A stretch of 64,000 nucleotides of DNA from NCBI RefSeq assembly GCF_002277895.1, contig NZ_CP022998.1:3081501-3145500 (forward strand). The letters run 5' to 3'. Made by a program: the position numbers and the translations under genes. The DNA comes from Rhizobium sp. 11515TR (GTDB taxonomy: Bacteria; Pseudomonadota; Alphaproteobacteria; Rhizobiales; Rhizobiaceae). The notes under the pieces were generated by a model. It saw only the letters and a list, made by a program, of their open reading frames with translations. It ran no database searches and was not told the DNA's origin. Of the stretch, positions 7,797-20,536 are shown in pieces. Every line of letters begins with the position of its first letter. The first letter of the stretch is position 1.

Positions 7797-9019
7797 CCTT
7801 TTAGCGTCTTCACTTTGGTCAGGTCCGGAAAGAGGCGCATCCAGAGCAGCACCACCACAATGGTCCCGACGCCGCCGACGATGCCGGTGAGGACAGGCCC
7901 AAGTGCAGTGGCCAGCATGCCGGACTCGAATTCGCCGAGCTGATTGGACGTACCGATGAAAAGCGAATTCACGGCATTGACGCGGCCGCGCATGGCATCC
8001 GGCGTCAGGAGCTGCACGAGTGAGCTGCGCACGACGACGCTGACCGTATCCGAAGCGCCGACGACGAAGAGCGCCGCGACCGAAAGGATGATGTTGCTCG
8101 AGAGCGAAAAGACGATAGTGGCGACCCCAAAGATGAGCACGGCAAACAGCATCTTCTTGCCGACATCGCTCTGCAGCGGCCGGCGTGCCAGCCAGATGGA
8201 CATGGCAAGCGCGCCGATTGCTGGTGCGGCGCGCAAGAGGCCGAGCCCCCAGGGTCCGGCATGCAGGATATCGCGCGCGAACATCGGCAGCAGCGCCGTG
8301 GCGCCGCCAAGCAGCACGGCGAAGAGATCGAGCGAGATCGTCCCCAGCATGACGGGCCGGCTTTTGATGAAGGAAACACCAGCAAAGACTGAACCCAACG
8401 TCACCGGCTCGCGCGATGGCTGCTCCCGCTCGACCCGGATCGAAATGACGTTGACGCTCGCGATGATATAAAGCACGCCCGACATGGCAAACGGAGCAAC
8501 GGGGCTGACGCCATAAAGCAGACCGCCCAGCGAAGGCCCGATGATGAAGGCGGTCTGCATCATCGAGGTGGAGGTCGCGATAGCAACCTGCAACAACGAA
8601 GACGGCACAATATTGGGCAGCAGCGCCGCCATTGTCGGACGCTCAAAGGCTGTCGCCGCGCCCATAACGGCAACGGCGGCCAGAATGCCGGCGGGACCTA
8701 TCCAGTGCTGCCAAGCGGCCACAGCGAGAACTAGCGCTGTCAACGCCTCGATTAGCTGGCAGGCAAGGCCGATACGGCGGCGGTCGAACCGATCGGCGAC
8801 ATGCCCGACGACAAAGGTCAGAATGACCATCGGCAGAAACTGGCAGAAGCCGACGAGGCCGAGAAAAAAGGCGCTATGGGTCTGATCGTAGATCATCCAG
8901 CCCATGGCAACCGTGACAGACTGAAAGCCTACCGAAGAAAAGACGCGCGACGCAGCGAATGAACGATAGCCGGAGTGACCGAGCACGCTTGGCCGGTCTA
9001 GAGTCTGCAGTGTATCCAT
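7793..9019 (-). CDS. MFS exporter (EntS/MFS_3 type)
   Basis: A 408-residue integral membrane transporter with about 12 hydrophobic segments. The motif-A loop GHVADRFDRRRIGL lies between helices 2 and 3 (about residues 70-83), and the matching loop in the second half contains the ALLPMFARDILHAG region. Length and layout fit the enterobactin-exporter-like MFS_3 family. No siderophore gene adjoins, so the substrate is open. The stop converges with the DUF1127 gene. Confidence 0.85.
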   Translation of the reverse strand: MDTLQTLDRPSVLGHSGYRSFAASRVFSSVGFQSVTVAMGWMIYDQTHSAFFLGLVGFCQFLPMVILTFVVGHVADRFDRRRIGLACQLIEALTALVLAVAAWQHWIGPAGILAAVAVMGAATAFERPTMAALLPNIVPSSLLQVAIATSTSMMQTAFIIGPSLGGLLYGVSPVAPFAMSGVLYIIASVNVISIRVEREQPSREPVTLGSVFAGVSFIKSRPVMLGTISLDLFAVLLGGATALLPMFARDILHAGPWGLGLLRAAPAIGALAMSIWLARRPLQSDVGKKMLFAVLIFGVATIVFSLSSNIILSVAALFVVGASDTVSVVVRSSLVQLLTPDAMRGRVNAVNSLFIGTSNQLGEFESGMLATALGPVLTGIVGGVGTIVVVLLWMRLFPDLTKVKTLKG

Positions 9020-9113
9020 GGGCCTTTTCGTCTGCCGGCAGGGGCGCTCGCAGACTTGCTTCTCAACAATCGAATTTTCTACACCTCCCTGCTCTGCCTC
9101 GATGGCCCTGCTG

Positions 9114-9845
9114 TCAATCTTGTTTTTGCTGCAGCTGCAAATTCATCGCGGACGATAGATCAAATCGCGGTGAAGACGGGCTGAGAACACCCTGCCTGAC
9201 CTCAATCGACCAGATGGCCGTCAACTCCGACGCAATCGCATCGATCAGCTTCGGAACATCGCTGCCTGCCGATTCGTGCAGCGCCTCCGCGACGATCAGC
9301 ACCGAATGTGTATCATTGCGCACGGCAGACAAACCACTCTGGCGATTGGTCCAGCGTCGGGCATGCGCCTGCCCTGCACCATCGGCAAAGATCACCTCCC
9401 TCGCGTCCGGATGCTCCATCTCGCGGGAAAAGGTCAAATAGGTTTCGCTGCCATTCGCATGCCGCACTTCGAGATTGCCGGAGATTTTCGAAAGATCAAA
9501 AACGGCGACGGGAATCGCGAAAGCGATCGAGATGGCATTGCAAAGATCGACGAGCGGATGCAACCGCGGCAGCGACCCTTCCTGGCGAAATCGGCGCAGC
9601 AGCGCTTCGGATGCGCAGCGATATTGCGTCGGCTTCAATCCCATTTTGGAAAAAGCACGCCGCCATGCCTGGATTTCGGTCATCTCGCTTTCAGGACCTT
9701 GTGCCAGCCGGTCTGCCGCGATTGCGTGATATCTGGCGATCCGATCGCCGACATCGACAGTCGAGGTAATCCCTTCGGCGAGCAACACGCCGGGAACCAG
9801 CTCAGGAAACTCGCTCCACATCTCGTTCGAATGGCGGAAAAACAT
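9114..9845 (-). CDS. B3/B4 domain protein (PheT-like tRNA-binding/editing domain)
   Basis: A 243-residue protein starting MFFRHSNEMW at 9845, where a perfect AGGAGG lies six bases upstream; the longer frame to 9893 is rejected. Residues about 60-200 match the B3/B4 domain of phenylalanyl-tRNA synthetase beta: EIQAWRRAFSKMGLKPTQYRCASEALLRR, then LPRLHPLVDLCNAISIAFAIPVAVFDL. Free-standing B3/B4 proteins are thought to act as trans-editing factors or amino-acid-binding proteins. No function has been fixed for this type. It is transcribed in the same direction as the upstream AraC gene, with an 81-base gap. Confidence 0.82.
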   Translation of the reverse strand: MFFRHSNEMWSEFPELVPGVLLAEGITSTVDVGDRIARYHAIAADRLAQGPESEMTEIQAWRRAFSKMGLKPTQYRCASEALLRRFRQEGSLPRLHPLVDLCNAISIAFAIPVAVFDLSKISGNLEVRHANGSETYLTFSREMEHPDAREVIFADGAGQAHARRWTNRQSGLSAVRNDTHSVLIVAEALHESAGSDVPKLIDAIASELTAIWSIEVRQGVLSPSSPRFDLSSAMNLQLQQKQD

Positions 9846-9926
9846 GGCACCTCCTAATAGGCATCTGCGCGGCACAGCACAAAACCCCGTCATTATCCTC
9901 CGGTCTTGAATAAAATTGCAGAAGCT

Positions 9927-10733
9927 TCAGCCCATGGCTGCCGCATAGGCGCCCGGTGAGACACCGAAATTGCGGACGAAGAGGCGTGTCATATGGCTCT
10001 GATCGGAAAAGCCGCTGGCAAAGGCCGCTTCGGCCAGGGATGTGCCCGCCGCAATCAGCCGGCGCGCTTCGTGAATGCGGCGCTGCATGAGGTAGGCATG
10101 AGGCGTCAGTCCCGTCGCCTTGGCGAAGGCACGCAGGAAACGAAAGTGACTCAAGCCACACAATTCTGCCAGTTGGGCAAGGGTCAGGGGAGCAGCGGGA
10201 TCGTCATCGATCAGCTCGCGCGCCCTGTTGATATCAGCGGGAACGGCATCCTCACACAAGCCGCCCGCCCCTTCGCACATCACCCCGGCAAGAAGCGACA
10301 GCAGCAGCCCCTCCCGCAGGAGAAGTTTCTCAGCCGCGTCTTCGATCAGAAGCGAAAACAGGGTTCTGAAATGCCCGGCCATCCCCCCGTCGCGGATGAC
10401 AGGCAACGGGAACTCCACCGCACCGAACTTGCCTTCGCCGACATCGCGCAACAGATCGCCGATCAGCCGGGGATCGAAATAGAGCATGGACCACGCACGG
10501 CTTTCGCCGATGGGCATGCCGTCATGTACCTCGTTCGGGTTAACGCTGATGACGTCGCCGGCCTCTGCCTGCACCATCCCTCGCCCGCTAAGCGATCTCT
10601 GCGCGCCGGCCTCGATGACACCGATGCCGAACTGGTTATGCGTGTGCTTGGGGAAGCTATGGCCGGTTTCGGCCCGAACTGCCTCGATGCCGGCAAGGCG
10701 AGAACGATATATCCTGAATTCACCGGACTTCAT
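9927..10733 (-). CDS. AraC family transcriptional regulator
   Basis: A 268-residue regulator. The N-terminal half is a cupin-like effector domain (HSFPKHTHNQFGIGVIEAG at about 22-40, then GDVISVNPNEVHDG). The C-terminal 100 residues carry the two helix-turn-helix units of AraC/XylS proteins: LTLAQLAELCGLSHFRFLRAF, and the second with SLAEAAFASGFSDQSHMTRLF. The nearby B3/B4 gene and EamA exporter gene lie in the same direction on either side. Regulators of this layout often control an adjacent exporter, but that link is inference here. Confidence 0.88.
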   Translation of the reverse strand: MKSGEFRIYRSRLAGIEAVRAETGHSFPKHTHNQFGIGVIEAGAQRSLSGRGMVQAEAGDVISVNPNEVHDGMPIGESRAWSMLYFDPRLIGDLLRDVGEGKFGAVEFPLPVIRDGGMAGHFRTLFSLLIEDAAEKLLLREGLLLSLLAGVMCEGAGGLCEDAVPADINRARELIDDDPAAPLTLAQLAELCGLSHFRFLRAFAKATGLTPHAYLMQRRIHEARRLIAAGTSLAEAAFASGFSDQSHMTRLFVRNFGVSPGAYAAAMG

Positions 10734-10825
10734 CGCTGGTGCCTCTCATTCCGCCTGTTCGCGATATCAGCTATGGCGTCCCATACGAGCGACAATGTTG
10801 CGCACCAGCAATCGGGATACAAGGC

Positions 10826-11803
10826 TCAAGCGCCTTCCGCTGCCTTTTCATCCTCGGCCGTCACCAATGCTGCCTGCGTGTTGCCGGCAACAGCGGTCGG
10901 CAGCGGCGTGCCGCGCTTGCGCTCCCGCGCCAATGTCAGCAGACCGGAAAAGATGATGAGGACAATGCCGACGGCCATCGGCATATCGATGCTATCATTG
11001 AACAGCAGGTAGCCGAAGGCGATCGCCCAGAGCATCTGGCTATATTGCGGCGGCGCAACCAGATTGGCAGGCGCCATTTGCGCGGCCGTCAAGAGCAAGA
11101 CGCTGCCGCACGCGCCAAGCAGGCCATAGCTCGCGAGGAATATCCACTGCGTCGGCGTCGGCATGGTGACTTCGGAGAGCATGAGGAGGCCGCTGACGAT
11201 GAGCGTTCCGAAAAGGCCTGCGCCATAGAGCGAGATGCGCTTCTCCTTCGAGCCGAGCGCACGGTTGACGACGATGGAGATCGCCGCGGCAAGACCGCCG
11301 ATCGCCGCGCAGAGATGACCGACCGAAAGCTCGCGAAAGCCCGGACGCAGGACGATCAATACGCCGACAAAACCGAGGATGACCGCCGTCCAGCGCTGCC
11401 AGCGAACATCCTCCTTGAGAAAGATCACCGAAAGAATGGTGACAAAGGATGGCAGCAGGAACAGCAACGCAAAGGCTTCCGCCATCGGCAGCTTGGTAAA
11501 GGCAATGACGGAGGAGATGGCGCCCGTCGCGCCGCAGACGAAACGTAACAGCCACAAGGGACGGTTCGACGTCCTCACCATGTCAAGCCACTCGTCCTCC
11601 CGCTTCTTCAGGAAAGGCACGGCGGCAAAGCCGAATAGCGCGCCGATGAAAGCGACCTGATAGGAGGGGATCACTCCATGCAGAATCTTGATCGAGGCAT
11701 CGCTGAAGGCGAAGACGGCATAGGACGCGAATGCCACGAGGGCACCACGCAGGGCGGAGCGGCCCGCGGCTGCGGAACTGGAATCGGCTGTAATCGAGGA
11801 CAT
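10826..11803 (-). CDS. EamA/DMT family transporter
   Basis: A 325-residue inner-membrane protein with ten predicted helices and two EamA repeats. Segments such as ALVAFASYAVFAFSDASIKILHG (helix 1) and MAEAFALLFLLPSFVTILSVIFLKE resemble rhizobial DMT permeases related to SAM transporters and RhaT-like exporters. The start at 11803 (MSSITADSS) is chosen over 11857 because GAAG lies close upstream and the extra 18 residues look unlike coding sequence. The substrate is unknown. Confidence 0.82.
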   Translation of the reverse strand: MSSITADSSSAAAGRSALRGALVAFASYAVFAFSDASIKILHGVIPSYQVAFIGALFGFAAVPFLKKREDEWLDMVRTSNRPLWLLRFVCGATGAISSVIAFTKLPMAEAFALLFLLPSFVTILSVIFLKEDVRWQRWTAVILGFVGVLIVLRPGFRELSVGHLCAAIGGLAAAISIVVNRALGSKEKRISLYGAGLFGTLIVSGLLMLSEVTMPTPTQWIFLASYGLLGACGSVLLLTAAQMAPANLVAPPQYSQMLWAIAFGYLLFNDSIDMPMAVGIVLIIFSGLLTLARERKRGTPLPTAVAGNTQAALVTAEDEKAAEGA

Positions 11804-11940
11804 CGGAATCTTCAGAAAGTGCGATGGGAGGACACTGAATCGGGGAGATACAAGCAATTGTATGATGAAATGGACCGAATTTCGATCGGGTTGGGGATAA
11901 ACTATTGTTTCAACCGGACGTTTGAGGCGATCCAGCCAGA

Positions 11941-13398
11941 TCAGTTTCCAAGAAAGCCTAGCTTGTCGAGTTGGCTAGGAGAAACACGCCCCCTGACCGT
12001 ATAGGAAAAGGCTGTAACCCTCAGTGCATCGCTATCCACTTCGCAGGTGAACGCAACTCTTTGCCAGCCACTAGGTGTCTGCACAGCAACTCCATCCCCA
12101 AACAGCGTCGCGTCGGAAACCATTGCTTGCGATAGTGCGGAGTTCACATAGCCAACAGCCTGCAAATCGTGGCGATATTGAAGCTTTTCCTCCGAATTGC
12201 AGAGATAGGCCACACGTTGACGTCGCGGCAGCTTTTTCCAAGCGTCATATTCGCTTTTGGATAGACGCGCCATTTCAGAGCTCGAATAAAGCTTCTTGGC
12301 CTGAATAGCCCTCTTCGGTGCAACCGATTTAGGCGGTTGCGGCTCTGTGACCAACGCAGTGCCGCTCGTCGGGTCGCTTTGACTACTGGAAGCAGCAGAT
12401 TGGCTTTGAGAGCTTTGCTGTGCCGGCGATGGCCTGATAGCCGGAACGACAATCTGCGGCGAATCTTTCGCCTCATCTCTGGCCTGCTCGGCCGGAGATT
12501 GCTGCTGCGGATCGGATGATGGTGCTTGGGCGGCGGCTTGTGCCTGCGGATCATTCTGATCTACAGCTGCGGCCTGCGGCTGCTGCACCTGCGAATCCGA
12601 AGGCTCGTTGGTCGCCAGGACATCTGGTGCGGTCGACGAGGCTTTCGCGGCCGGGTCACTTGCCGGCGGTTGGGCCGCATTTGTCTGCGGATCCCTGGCG
12701 TCAGCTTGCTGCTGCGCTTCCTGCGCCTGCTGCGCCGCCTGTGCTTGAGCCTGGGCTTGCGCAGCCGCCTGAGCCTCCGCCTGTTGTTCAGCCGCAGCAT
12801 CGTTCGCAGGCGTTGGAGAGGTATCGTCCTTCGACTGTTCCGAAGCGTCTGCCTGTTGCGTGGTGTTTGCGTCCTTCTGATCGCCCTTCATGTCCGGAAG
12901 CGGAGTCTCGGTCGCAGAGGGCTGTTGCTCCGCCTTCTCGACGGGCTTGTCAGCCGCGGGATCATCGGGCTTGGGCTCAGGCTTCTCCACCTGCTCCACC
13001 GGCTTATCGGCCTTGGCTTCGTCGGGTTTGGCTGCGGGCTTCTCTGCCTGCTTCTTGCCGTTGGGATCGGATTGCTTTGGGGGCTGTTCGTCCGCTTTCT
13101 TTCCCTCGGGCTGCTGAGGCTCCTGTTGAGCTTCTGCCGTTTGTTGCGCCGGCTTCTCGTCTGGTCTTGGCGTCGGTTTGGGAGGCTGATCGGGCTTCTC
13201 GTTCGCCTTGGTCGCAAGCTCCTGCTTTTCCTCTTGCTGCGGCACCAACTCGACATTGACGCTCTGCTCGGGCTTTGCCTCCGGCGGCGCGGGAAATAGC
13301 GGCAGCAAAAAAAGCGCGACAAACAGGACGTGCAGAACGATCGACAGGACGAAGCCCGGCCTTATCTCCCTATCCCGTTTTTTCGCGACCTTTTCCAT
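11941..13398 (-). CDS. TonB-like DUF930 protein with very long Pro/Gln/Ala/Lys linker
   Basis: A 485-residue membrane-anchored protein. One N-terminal helix (about 16-37, after a Lys/Arg-rich start) fits a TonB/TolA-type inner-membrane anchor. Residues 40-360 are low-complexity: first Pro/Glu/Lys-rich blocks, then Ala/Gln repeats, likely an extended periplasm-spanning rod. The final 115 residues form the DUF930 domain (SSSEMARLSKSEYDAW, QRVAYLCNSEEKLQYRHDL, GWQRVAFTCEVD) with two cysteines. DUF930 is found mainly in Rhizobiales and its function is unknown. No ExbB/ExbD genes adjoin. The repetitive DNA creates long false reading frames on the other strand. Confidence 0.8.
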   Translation of the reverse strand: MEKVAKKRDREIRPGFVLSIVLHVLFVALFLLPLFPAPPEAKPEQSVNVELVPQQEEKQELATKANEKPDQPPKPTPRPDEKPAQQTAEAQQEPQQPEGKKADEQPPKQSDPNGKKQAEKPAAKPDEAKADKPVEQVEKPEPKPDDPAADKPVEKAEQQPSATETPLPDMKGDQKDANTTQQADASEQSKDDTSPTPANDAAAEQQAEAQAAAQAQAQAQAAQQAQEAQQQADARDPQTNAAQPPASDPAAKASSTAPDVLATNEPSDSQVQQPQAAAVDQNDPQAQAAAQAPSSDPQQQSPAEQARDEAKDSPQIVVPAIRPSPAQQSSQSQSAASSSQSDPTSGTALVTEPQPPKSVAPKRAIQAKKLYSSSEMARLSKSEYDAWKKLPRRQRVAYLCNSEEKLQYRHDLQAVGYVNSALSQAMVSDATLFGDGVAVQTPSGWQRVAFTCEVDSDALRVTAFSYTVRGRVSPSQLDKLGFLGN

Positions 13399-13634
13399 CG
13401 TTCAGCGGATGGCTCGCGACGCGAAGGCAATCAGGCGAAAACAATGCATCGATTCATTCGATCCTTATCGGCAAACAGATCAGAAGATTTTCCGGTCGCT
13501 GACATATGGTACCCGACCATGCGCCGCGAAAGGGGCCTCGGTCGAAATCGAACTTGTCAGGCATCCGGACGATCCGCAATGGCGCAAAAACAAACCTGCG
13601 TGATCACGCACCGCCTAGACGGTCGCATTCCCCG

Positions 13635-14435
13635 TTAGAAGAACTCATCCAGCAACTGATAGTATGCCATCTTTTCGGCTTGCGGCTCAAAATCGCCATA
13701 GGCTTTCAAAAACTCCGCAACCAATTCCTCTCCGAAATTGTGCTCGATGCTGCCACAGGCAAGTGCAATATCCTGATGGCGATCAGCCACGCCGAGGCGG
13801 CCGCAATCGATATAGCCGCTGAATTTTGGACCATCGGCCATGAAATTCGGAAGGCAGGCATCTCCGTGGGTGACGACCAGATCCTCTTTGGGCGGCCTCG
13901 TCTCCGCGAGCTCGCGGAAAAGATCCTCCGCCGTCCTTCCCAACCGGGTCTCATCGAAGTCGTCCTCATCGACGCGGCCGGCAAGCAAGTGTGCCTTTGC
14001 CGTGCCGATCCTGCTCTCCAGCCGATGATCGAAGGGGCAAGCAGCGATATCGACAGCGTGCAAACGCCGCAAAGCATCCGCCAAAAGCTGTACCCGCTCG
14101 AGCGGCTGCACCCTCTCGGCGCTGACGAGATCGCTGCCGGGAAGAGCGCTCATCAAAAGCCATTCGCGTTCGCCGTCGGTCTCGTACGCAATGACTTCCG
14201 GGCAGGCAAGGCCGTGCGAGGCCAGCCATCGCAGCCTGGCAACCTCGCCTGCCAATTCACCCAAAGCATCGGCCAGCTCGGTCTTGAGATAGACCGGCGC
14301 GCGTCCATCGGCCTCAAGCCGGAAGACATGGGCCGAGGAGCGGCCAAGCCCATCCTGCCGCCATTCGTATCCGGCCAACGCATCGCGGAGCCGGATTGGG
14401 ATAGATGTTTCCATGAATTGCGGCTTGCTCGCCAT
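13635..14435 (-). CDS. Aminoglycoside 3'-phosphotransferase-like kinase
   Basis: A 266-residue APH-family kinase. The catalytic Brenner motif is VTHGDACLPNF, with HGD at about 190-192, and the metal-binding IDCGRLGVADRHQDIALA segment has Asp near 210. These match APH(3') enzymes such as NptII closely. The start at 14435 has GGGG six bases upstream. It sits just after the rpoD terminator in ordinary chromosome with no transposon, so it looks like an old chromosomal homolog rather than a recently acquired resistance gene. Actual aminoglycoside phosphorylation is not proven. Confidence 0.85.
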   Translation of the reverse strand: MASKPQFMETSIPIRLRDALAGYEWRQDGLGRSSAHVFRLEADGRAPVYLKTELADALGELAGEVARLRWLASHGLACPEVIAYETDGEREWLLMSALPGSDLVSAERVQPLERVQLLADALRRLHAVDIAACPFDHRLESRIGTAKAHLLAGRVDEDDFDETRLGRTAEDLFRELAETRPPKEDLVVTHGDACLPNFMADGPKFSGYIDCGRLGVADRHQDIALACGSIEHNFGEELVAEFLKAYGDFEPQAEKMAYYQLLDEFF

Positions 14436-14470
14436 GATCACCCCTTTGATCTTGATATCGCCAACGAAAA

Positions 14471-14496
14471 GCCCGGCTCGCTTTCGCGAACCGGGC
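14471..14496 (-). terminator. Rho-independent terminator of rpoD
   Basis: GCCCGGCTCGC pairs with GCGAACCGGGC (one G-U) across a TTTC loop, followed leftward by TTTTCG. It lies about 40 bases past the rpoD stop, before the kinase gene. Confidence 0.85.
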
Positions 14497-14535
14497 CATA
14501 TTTTGTAAACTGCCGATGTCGGCTTGCGCCAGACC

Positions 14536-16596
<2,061 letters not shown>

Positions 16597-17046
16597 CTTT
16601 ATATCGTCGCTTTCCCTGACGCTGCAAACTTACACGCGGTGAAACAATCACACTGGCTGGCGCGCCCTGCACCAGCCGCGACTCACCGACGAACACCTAA
16701 CGGAATGACCTTTAATGCCCGATTAACCACGATCACCGCCACCGGAGTGCAAAGCTGGATTGCGTTTGGATTTCCGGCCATGATATCAGGTGATCCGCTT
16801 GATCCAGTTTTACCGTTCTTTCCGAAGTCAAACGGTGATTCCTAGAATTTTAGTTCTCGTCAAGCTTTTCCAGCAAAAAAGCCCGTTAAATGCGCGAAAA
16901 AGCCTTATCCACAGGCTCCGCACGCAGCGATTTATTGTTTCCCGTATTTAGGAAGTCCCCGCGCGATGACAAGAGCATCCTGAGCAAAGCCTCACATTTC
17001 CAGCATCGGCAGGTATTACCGAGCCCGGAAGTGTGTCCGAATGGCA
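16597..17046. other. Intergenic region upstream of rpoD
   Basis: About 450 bases between the rpoD start and the end of tdh, both on the minus strand. It must contain the rpoD promoter and the 3' end of the tdh transcript. Two A-rich patches occur near 16870-16900. I see no clear terminator hairpin, repeat, RNA gene or small coding frame with a ribosome-binding site. Confidence 0.5.
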
Positions 17047-18084
<1,038 letters not shown>

Positions 18085-18117
18085 TCGCATCTTCCTTTGG
18101 CTTTCGCCGGCCCAATT

Positions 18118-18269
18118 CCCCTTCTCCCCGGCGGGGAGAAGGTGCCCGAAAGGGCGGATGAGGGGGCTACGCGGCCCACCATCAATTGCTCTTCATGCTA
18201 TTCAGAGCGTCGCTTCGCTCCTTCCCCTCATCTGTCCTTCGGACATCTTCTCCCCAAGGGGAGAAGGGG
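18118..18269. repeat. RIME-type rhizobial intergenic mosaic element
   Basis: A 152-bp palindromic element in the gap between kbl and tdh. The left end is a CTTCTCCCC/GGGGAGAAG hairpin followed by a small GCCC-GAAA-GGGC hairpin and GGATGAGGGGG. The right end mirrors this: CCCCTCATCTGTCC, then TTCGGACATC, then CTTCTCCCC-AA-GGGGAGAAG. Mirrored arms of this sequence are characteristic of the RIME repeats found only in Rhizobium relatives. Inside an operon it may affect mRNA stability between the two genes. Confidence 0.85.
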
Positions 18270-18277
18270 CAACTACG

Positions 18278-19465
18278 TCAAATAATCCCAAGCTCCCTGC
18301 CCGCTTCGGCAAAGGCTGCAATCGCCTTTTCGACATCGGCCTTCGAGTGGGCGGCTGACATCTGCGTGCGGATGCGCGCCTGCCCCTTGGGCACCACGGG
18401 GAAGGAAAAACCGATGACGTAGACGCCCTTCTGCAGCATGAGTGCCGCCATGTCCTGCGCGAGCTTTGCGTCGCCGAGCATGACCGGGATGATCGGGTGA
18501 TCGGCGCCAGCGAGCGTGAAGCCGAGCTTGGTCATCTCACGCCGGAAAAGTTCGGCATTGCCTTGAAGGCGCGCACGCAAGTCGGAGCCGTTCTCGATCA
18601 GATCGAAGACCTTTAGCGAGGCAGCGGCGATGACGGGCGCCAAGGTGTTCGAGAAGAGATAGGGACGCGAGCGCTGCCGAAGCCATTCGACAATCTCGCC
18701 TCTCGCCGACGTATAGCCCCCGGACGCGCCGCCAAGTGCCTTGCCGAGCGTGCCGGTGATGATATCGATACGGCCTTCGACGCCGCAATATTCAGCCGAT
18801 CCCCGGCCATGCTCACCGACGAAGCCGACCGCATGGCTGTCATCGACCATGACCATCGCGCCGTATTTTTCCGCCAGATCGCAGACGCCGCCGAGGTTGG
18901 CGATGATGCCGTCCATCGAGAAGACACCGTCGGTCGCGATCAGCTTGAAGCGGCTGCCTTCAGCTTTCTTCAGCTCTTCCTCCAAAGCCGCCATGTCATT
19001 GTTGGCATAGCGGAAGCGCTTTGCCTTGGAGAGCCGCACGCCATCGATGATGGAGGCATGATTAAGGGCATCCGAGATAATGGCATCCTCTTCCGACAGC
19101 AGCGTCTCGAACAATCCGCCATTGGCGTCGAAGCAGGAGGAATAGAGGATCGTCGCCTCCATGCCGAGGAAGGCCGAAATCCGCGCCTCGAGCTGCTTGT
19201 GCTCCTCCTGCGTGCCGCAGATGAAGCGCACCGAGGCCATGCCGTAGCCATAGCGATCGAGCGCCTTCTTCGCGGCTTCCGCGAGCTCCTCGTTATCGGC
19301 AAGTCCCAGATAGTTGTTGGCGCAGAAATTGAGGACGCGCGCGCCACCCAGCACGGCGATTTCGCCAGCCTGTTTGGAGGTGATAACGCGCTCGCCCTTA
19401 TAGAGGCCGGCTTCTTTCAGACCGAGAAGCTCGTTGCGCAAATGGGATATGAACGCTGAAGTCAT
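18278..19465 (-). CDS. kbl: 2-amino-3-ketobutyrate coenzyme A ligase (glycine C-acetyltransferase)
   Basis: PLP-dependent alpha-oxoamine synthase, 395 residues. It cleaves 2-amino-3-ketobutyrate with CoA to glycine and acetyl-CoA, the second step after Tdh. The PLP lysine is about Lys242 in [10 protein letters not shown]. Other family marks are [11 protein letters not shown], the DDSHAVGF segment near 208-215 and the C-terminal substrate-binding block. It reads into tdh across a 193-base gap filled mostly by a RIME repeat. The operon is conserved, so co-transcription through the repeat is likely. Confidence 0.97.
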   Translation of the reverse strand: MTSAFISHLRNELLGLKEAGLYKGERVITSKQAGEIAVLGGARVLNFCANNYLGLADNEELAEAAKKALDRYGYGMASVRFICGTQEEHKQLEARISAFLGMEATILYSSCFDANGGLFETLLSEEDAIISDALNHASIIDGVRLSKAKRFRYANNDMAALEEELKKAEGSRFKLIATDGVFSMDGIIANLGGVCDLAEKYGAMVMVDDSHAVGFVGEHGRGSAEYCGVEGRIDIITGTLGKALGGASGGYTSARGEIVEWLRQRSRPYLFSNTLAPVIAAASLKVFDLIENGSDLRARLQGNAELFRREMTKLGFTLAGADHPIIPVMLGDAKLAQDMAALMLQKGVYVIGFSFPVVPKGQARIRTQMSAAHSKADVEKAIAAFAEAGRELGII

Positions 19466-19667
19466 GGTCGCATTCCGATGCTGGTCAAAGGGCCTAATTC
19501 ATCAAGGAATAACATAGGATCCGGCCTGTTGCTGCATTCGGCAGCGGCAAAAATGCGCAACGCGGTGACGTCCGCGCGATAGGCAACAGTTTCGACAGGA
19601 TCTGTCGAAGCAGAGGGAAATCACGCAACTTTCCGGCCAGACCTCATTGGTGGCTATCGCAAAAATT

Positions 19668-19690
19668 ACTTGACTCAGTCAAATATTCCA
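19668..19690. promoter_or_regulatory. Inverted repeat upstream of the SDR gene
   Basis: TTGAC-TCA-GTCAA sits in an AT-rich patch 40-60 bases before the SDR start and about 205 bases before kbl. It may be an operator for a small dimeric regulator or a -35 region (TTGACT). No matching regulator gene adjoins, so this is weak. Confidence 0.3.
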
Positions 19691-19727
19691 CGGCAGATTG
19701 GCGTCGGTCTGACAATAAGGGAGAGCC

Positions 19728-20498
19728 ATGAGCATATTCCATAGATTCTCCCTCGCAGGACGGGTTGCCCTCATCACCGGAGGCGGACGCGGGCTCGGAT
19801 TCGAAATGGCAAAGGCTCTCGCCGATGCCGACGCTCACGTCATCATCAACGGGCGGACTGCGGCGACATTGAATACGTCCGTCGGGATCATCCAGGCGAG
19901 AGGTGGCTCCGCCGAAGCCGCCGCCTTCGACATTTCCGATCGCGACGCTCAGCATGCAGCAATAAACGACATCGAAAAAAATCACGGCCGGCTCGACATA
20001 TTGATCAACAACGTCGGTGCCCGCGACAGACGCCCGCTGGCCGACTTCGACGACGAGGCGATCCTCGCCTTGCTTAACACGGATCTCGCCGCCTCGATCA
20101 TGCTCTCCCGCGATGCCGCACGCCTGATGAAACGAAACAATCATGGGCGGCTGATCTCGGTCACTTCGATCAGCGGGCAGGTCGTCATGCCAGGTGACTG
20201 CGTCTATCCCGCCGCAAAGCAGGGGCTGACGGGGCTTATGCGCAGCATGGCTGCGGAATTTGGCCCTCACGGCATCACAAGCAACGCCATCGCGCCAGGT
20301 TGGTTCGCGACGGAAACCAACGCGGCCATGGTCGCGAACGAAAACCTGATCCCCATCGTGCGCCAGCGCATCCCCGTTCAGCGCTGGGGACGTCCGGATG
20401 AGATTGCGGGCGCAGCACTTTTCCTCGCCAGCGATGCCGCATCCTTCGTCAATGGCCACGTCCTGACCGTCGATGGCGGCATGACCGTGCGCATGTAG
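19728..20498 (+). CDS. SDR family NAD(P)-dependent oxidoreductase
   Basis: A 256-residue classical short-chain dehydrogenase. The cofactor motif TGGGRGLG is at about residues 18-25, NNVGA near 90, the active-site Ser in SVTSISG, Tyr and Lys in YPAAK near 164-168, and the C-terminal DGGMTV. The overall pattern resembles gluconate 5-dehydrogenase-like enzymes, but substrate choice cannot be read. AGGGAGAGCC lies ahead of the ATG. It is divergent from kbl and convergent with recQ. Confidence 0.88.
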   Translation: MSIFHRFSLAGRVALITGGGRGLGFEMAKALADADAHVIINGRTAATLNTSVGIIQARGGSAEAAAFDISDRDAQHAAINDIEKNHGRLDILINNVGARDRRPLADFDDEAILALLNTDLAASIMLSRDAARLMKRNNHGRLISVTSISGQVVMPGDCVYPAAKQGLTGLMRSMAAEFGPHGITSNAIAPGWFATETNAAMVANENLIPIVRQRIPVQRWGRPDEIAGAALFLASDAASFVNGHVLTVDGGMTVRM

Positions 20499-20536
20499 CG
20501 CGCCGGCAGCCGGATTTCGATAATGGCATCAGCACA

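Noticed and set aside
12516-13299. Long plus-strand frames opposite the DUF930 gene
   Set aside because: They arise from repetitive Pro/Gln/Ala codons and are pure low-complexity Leu/Arg or Pro/Ser sequence.
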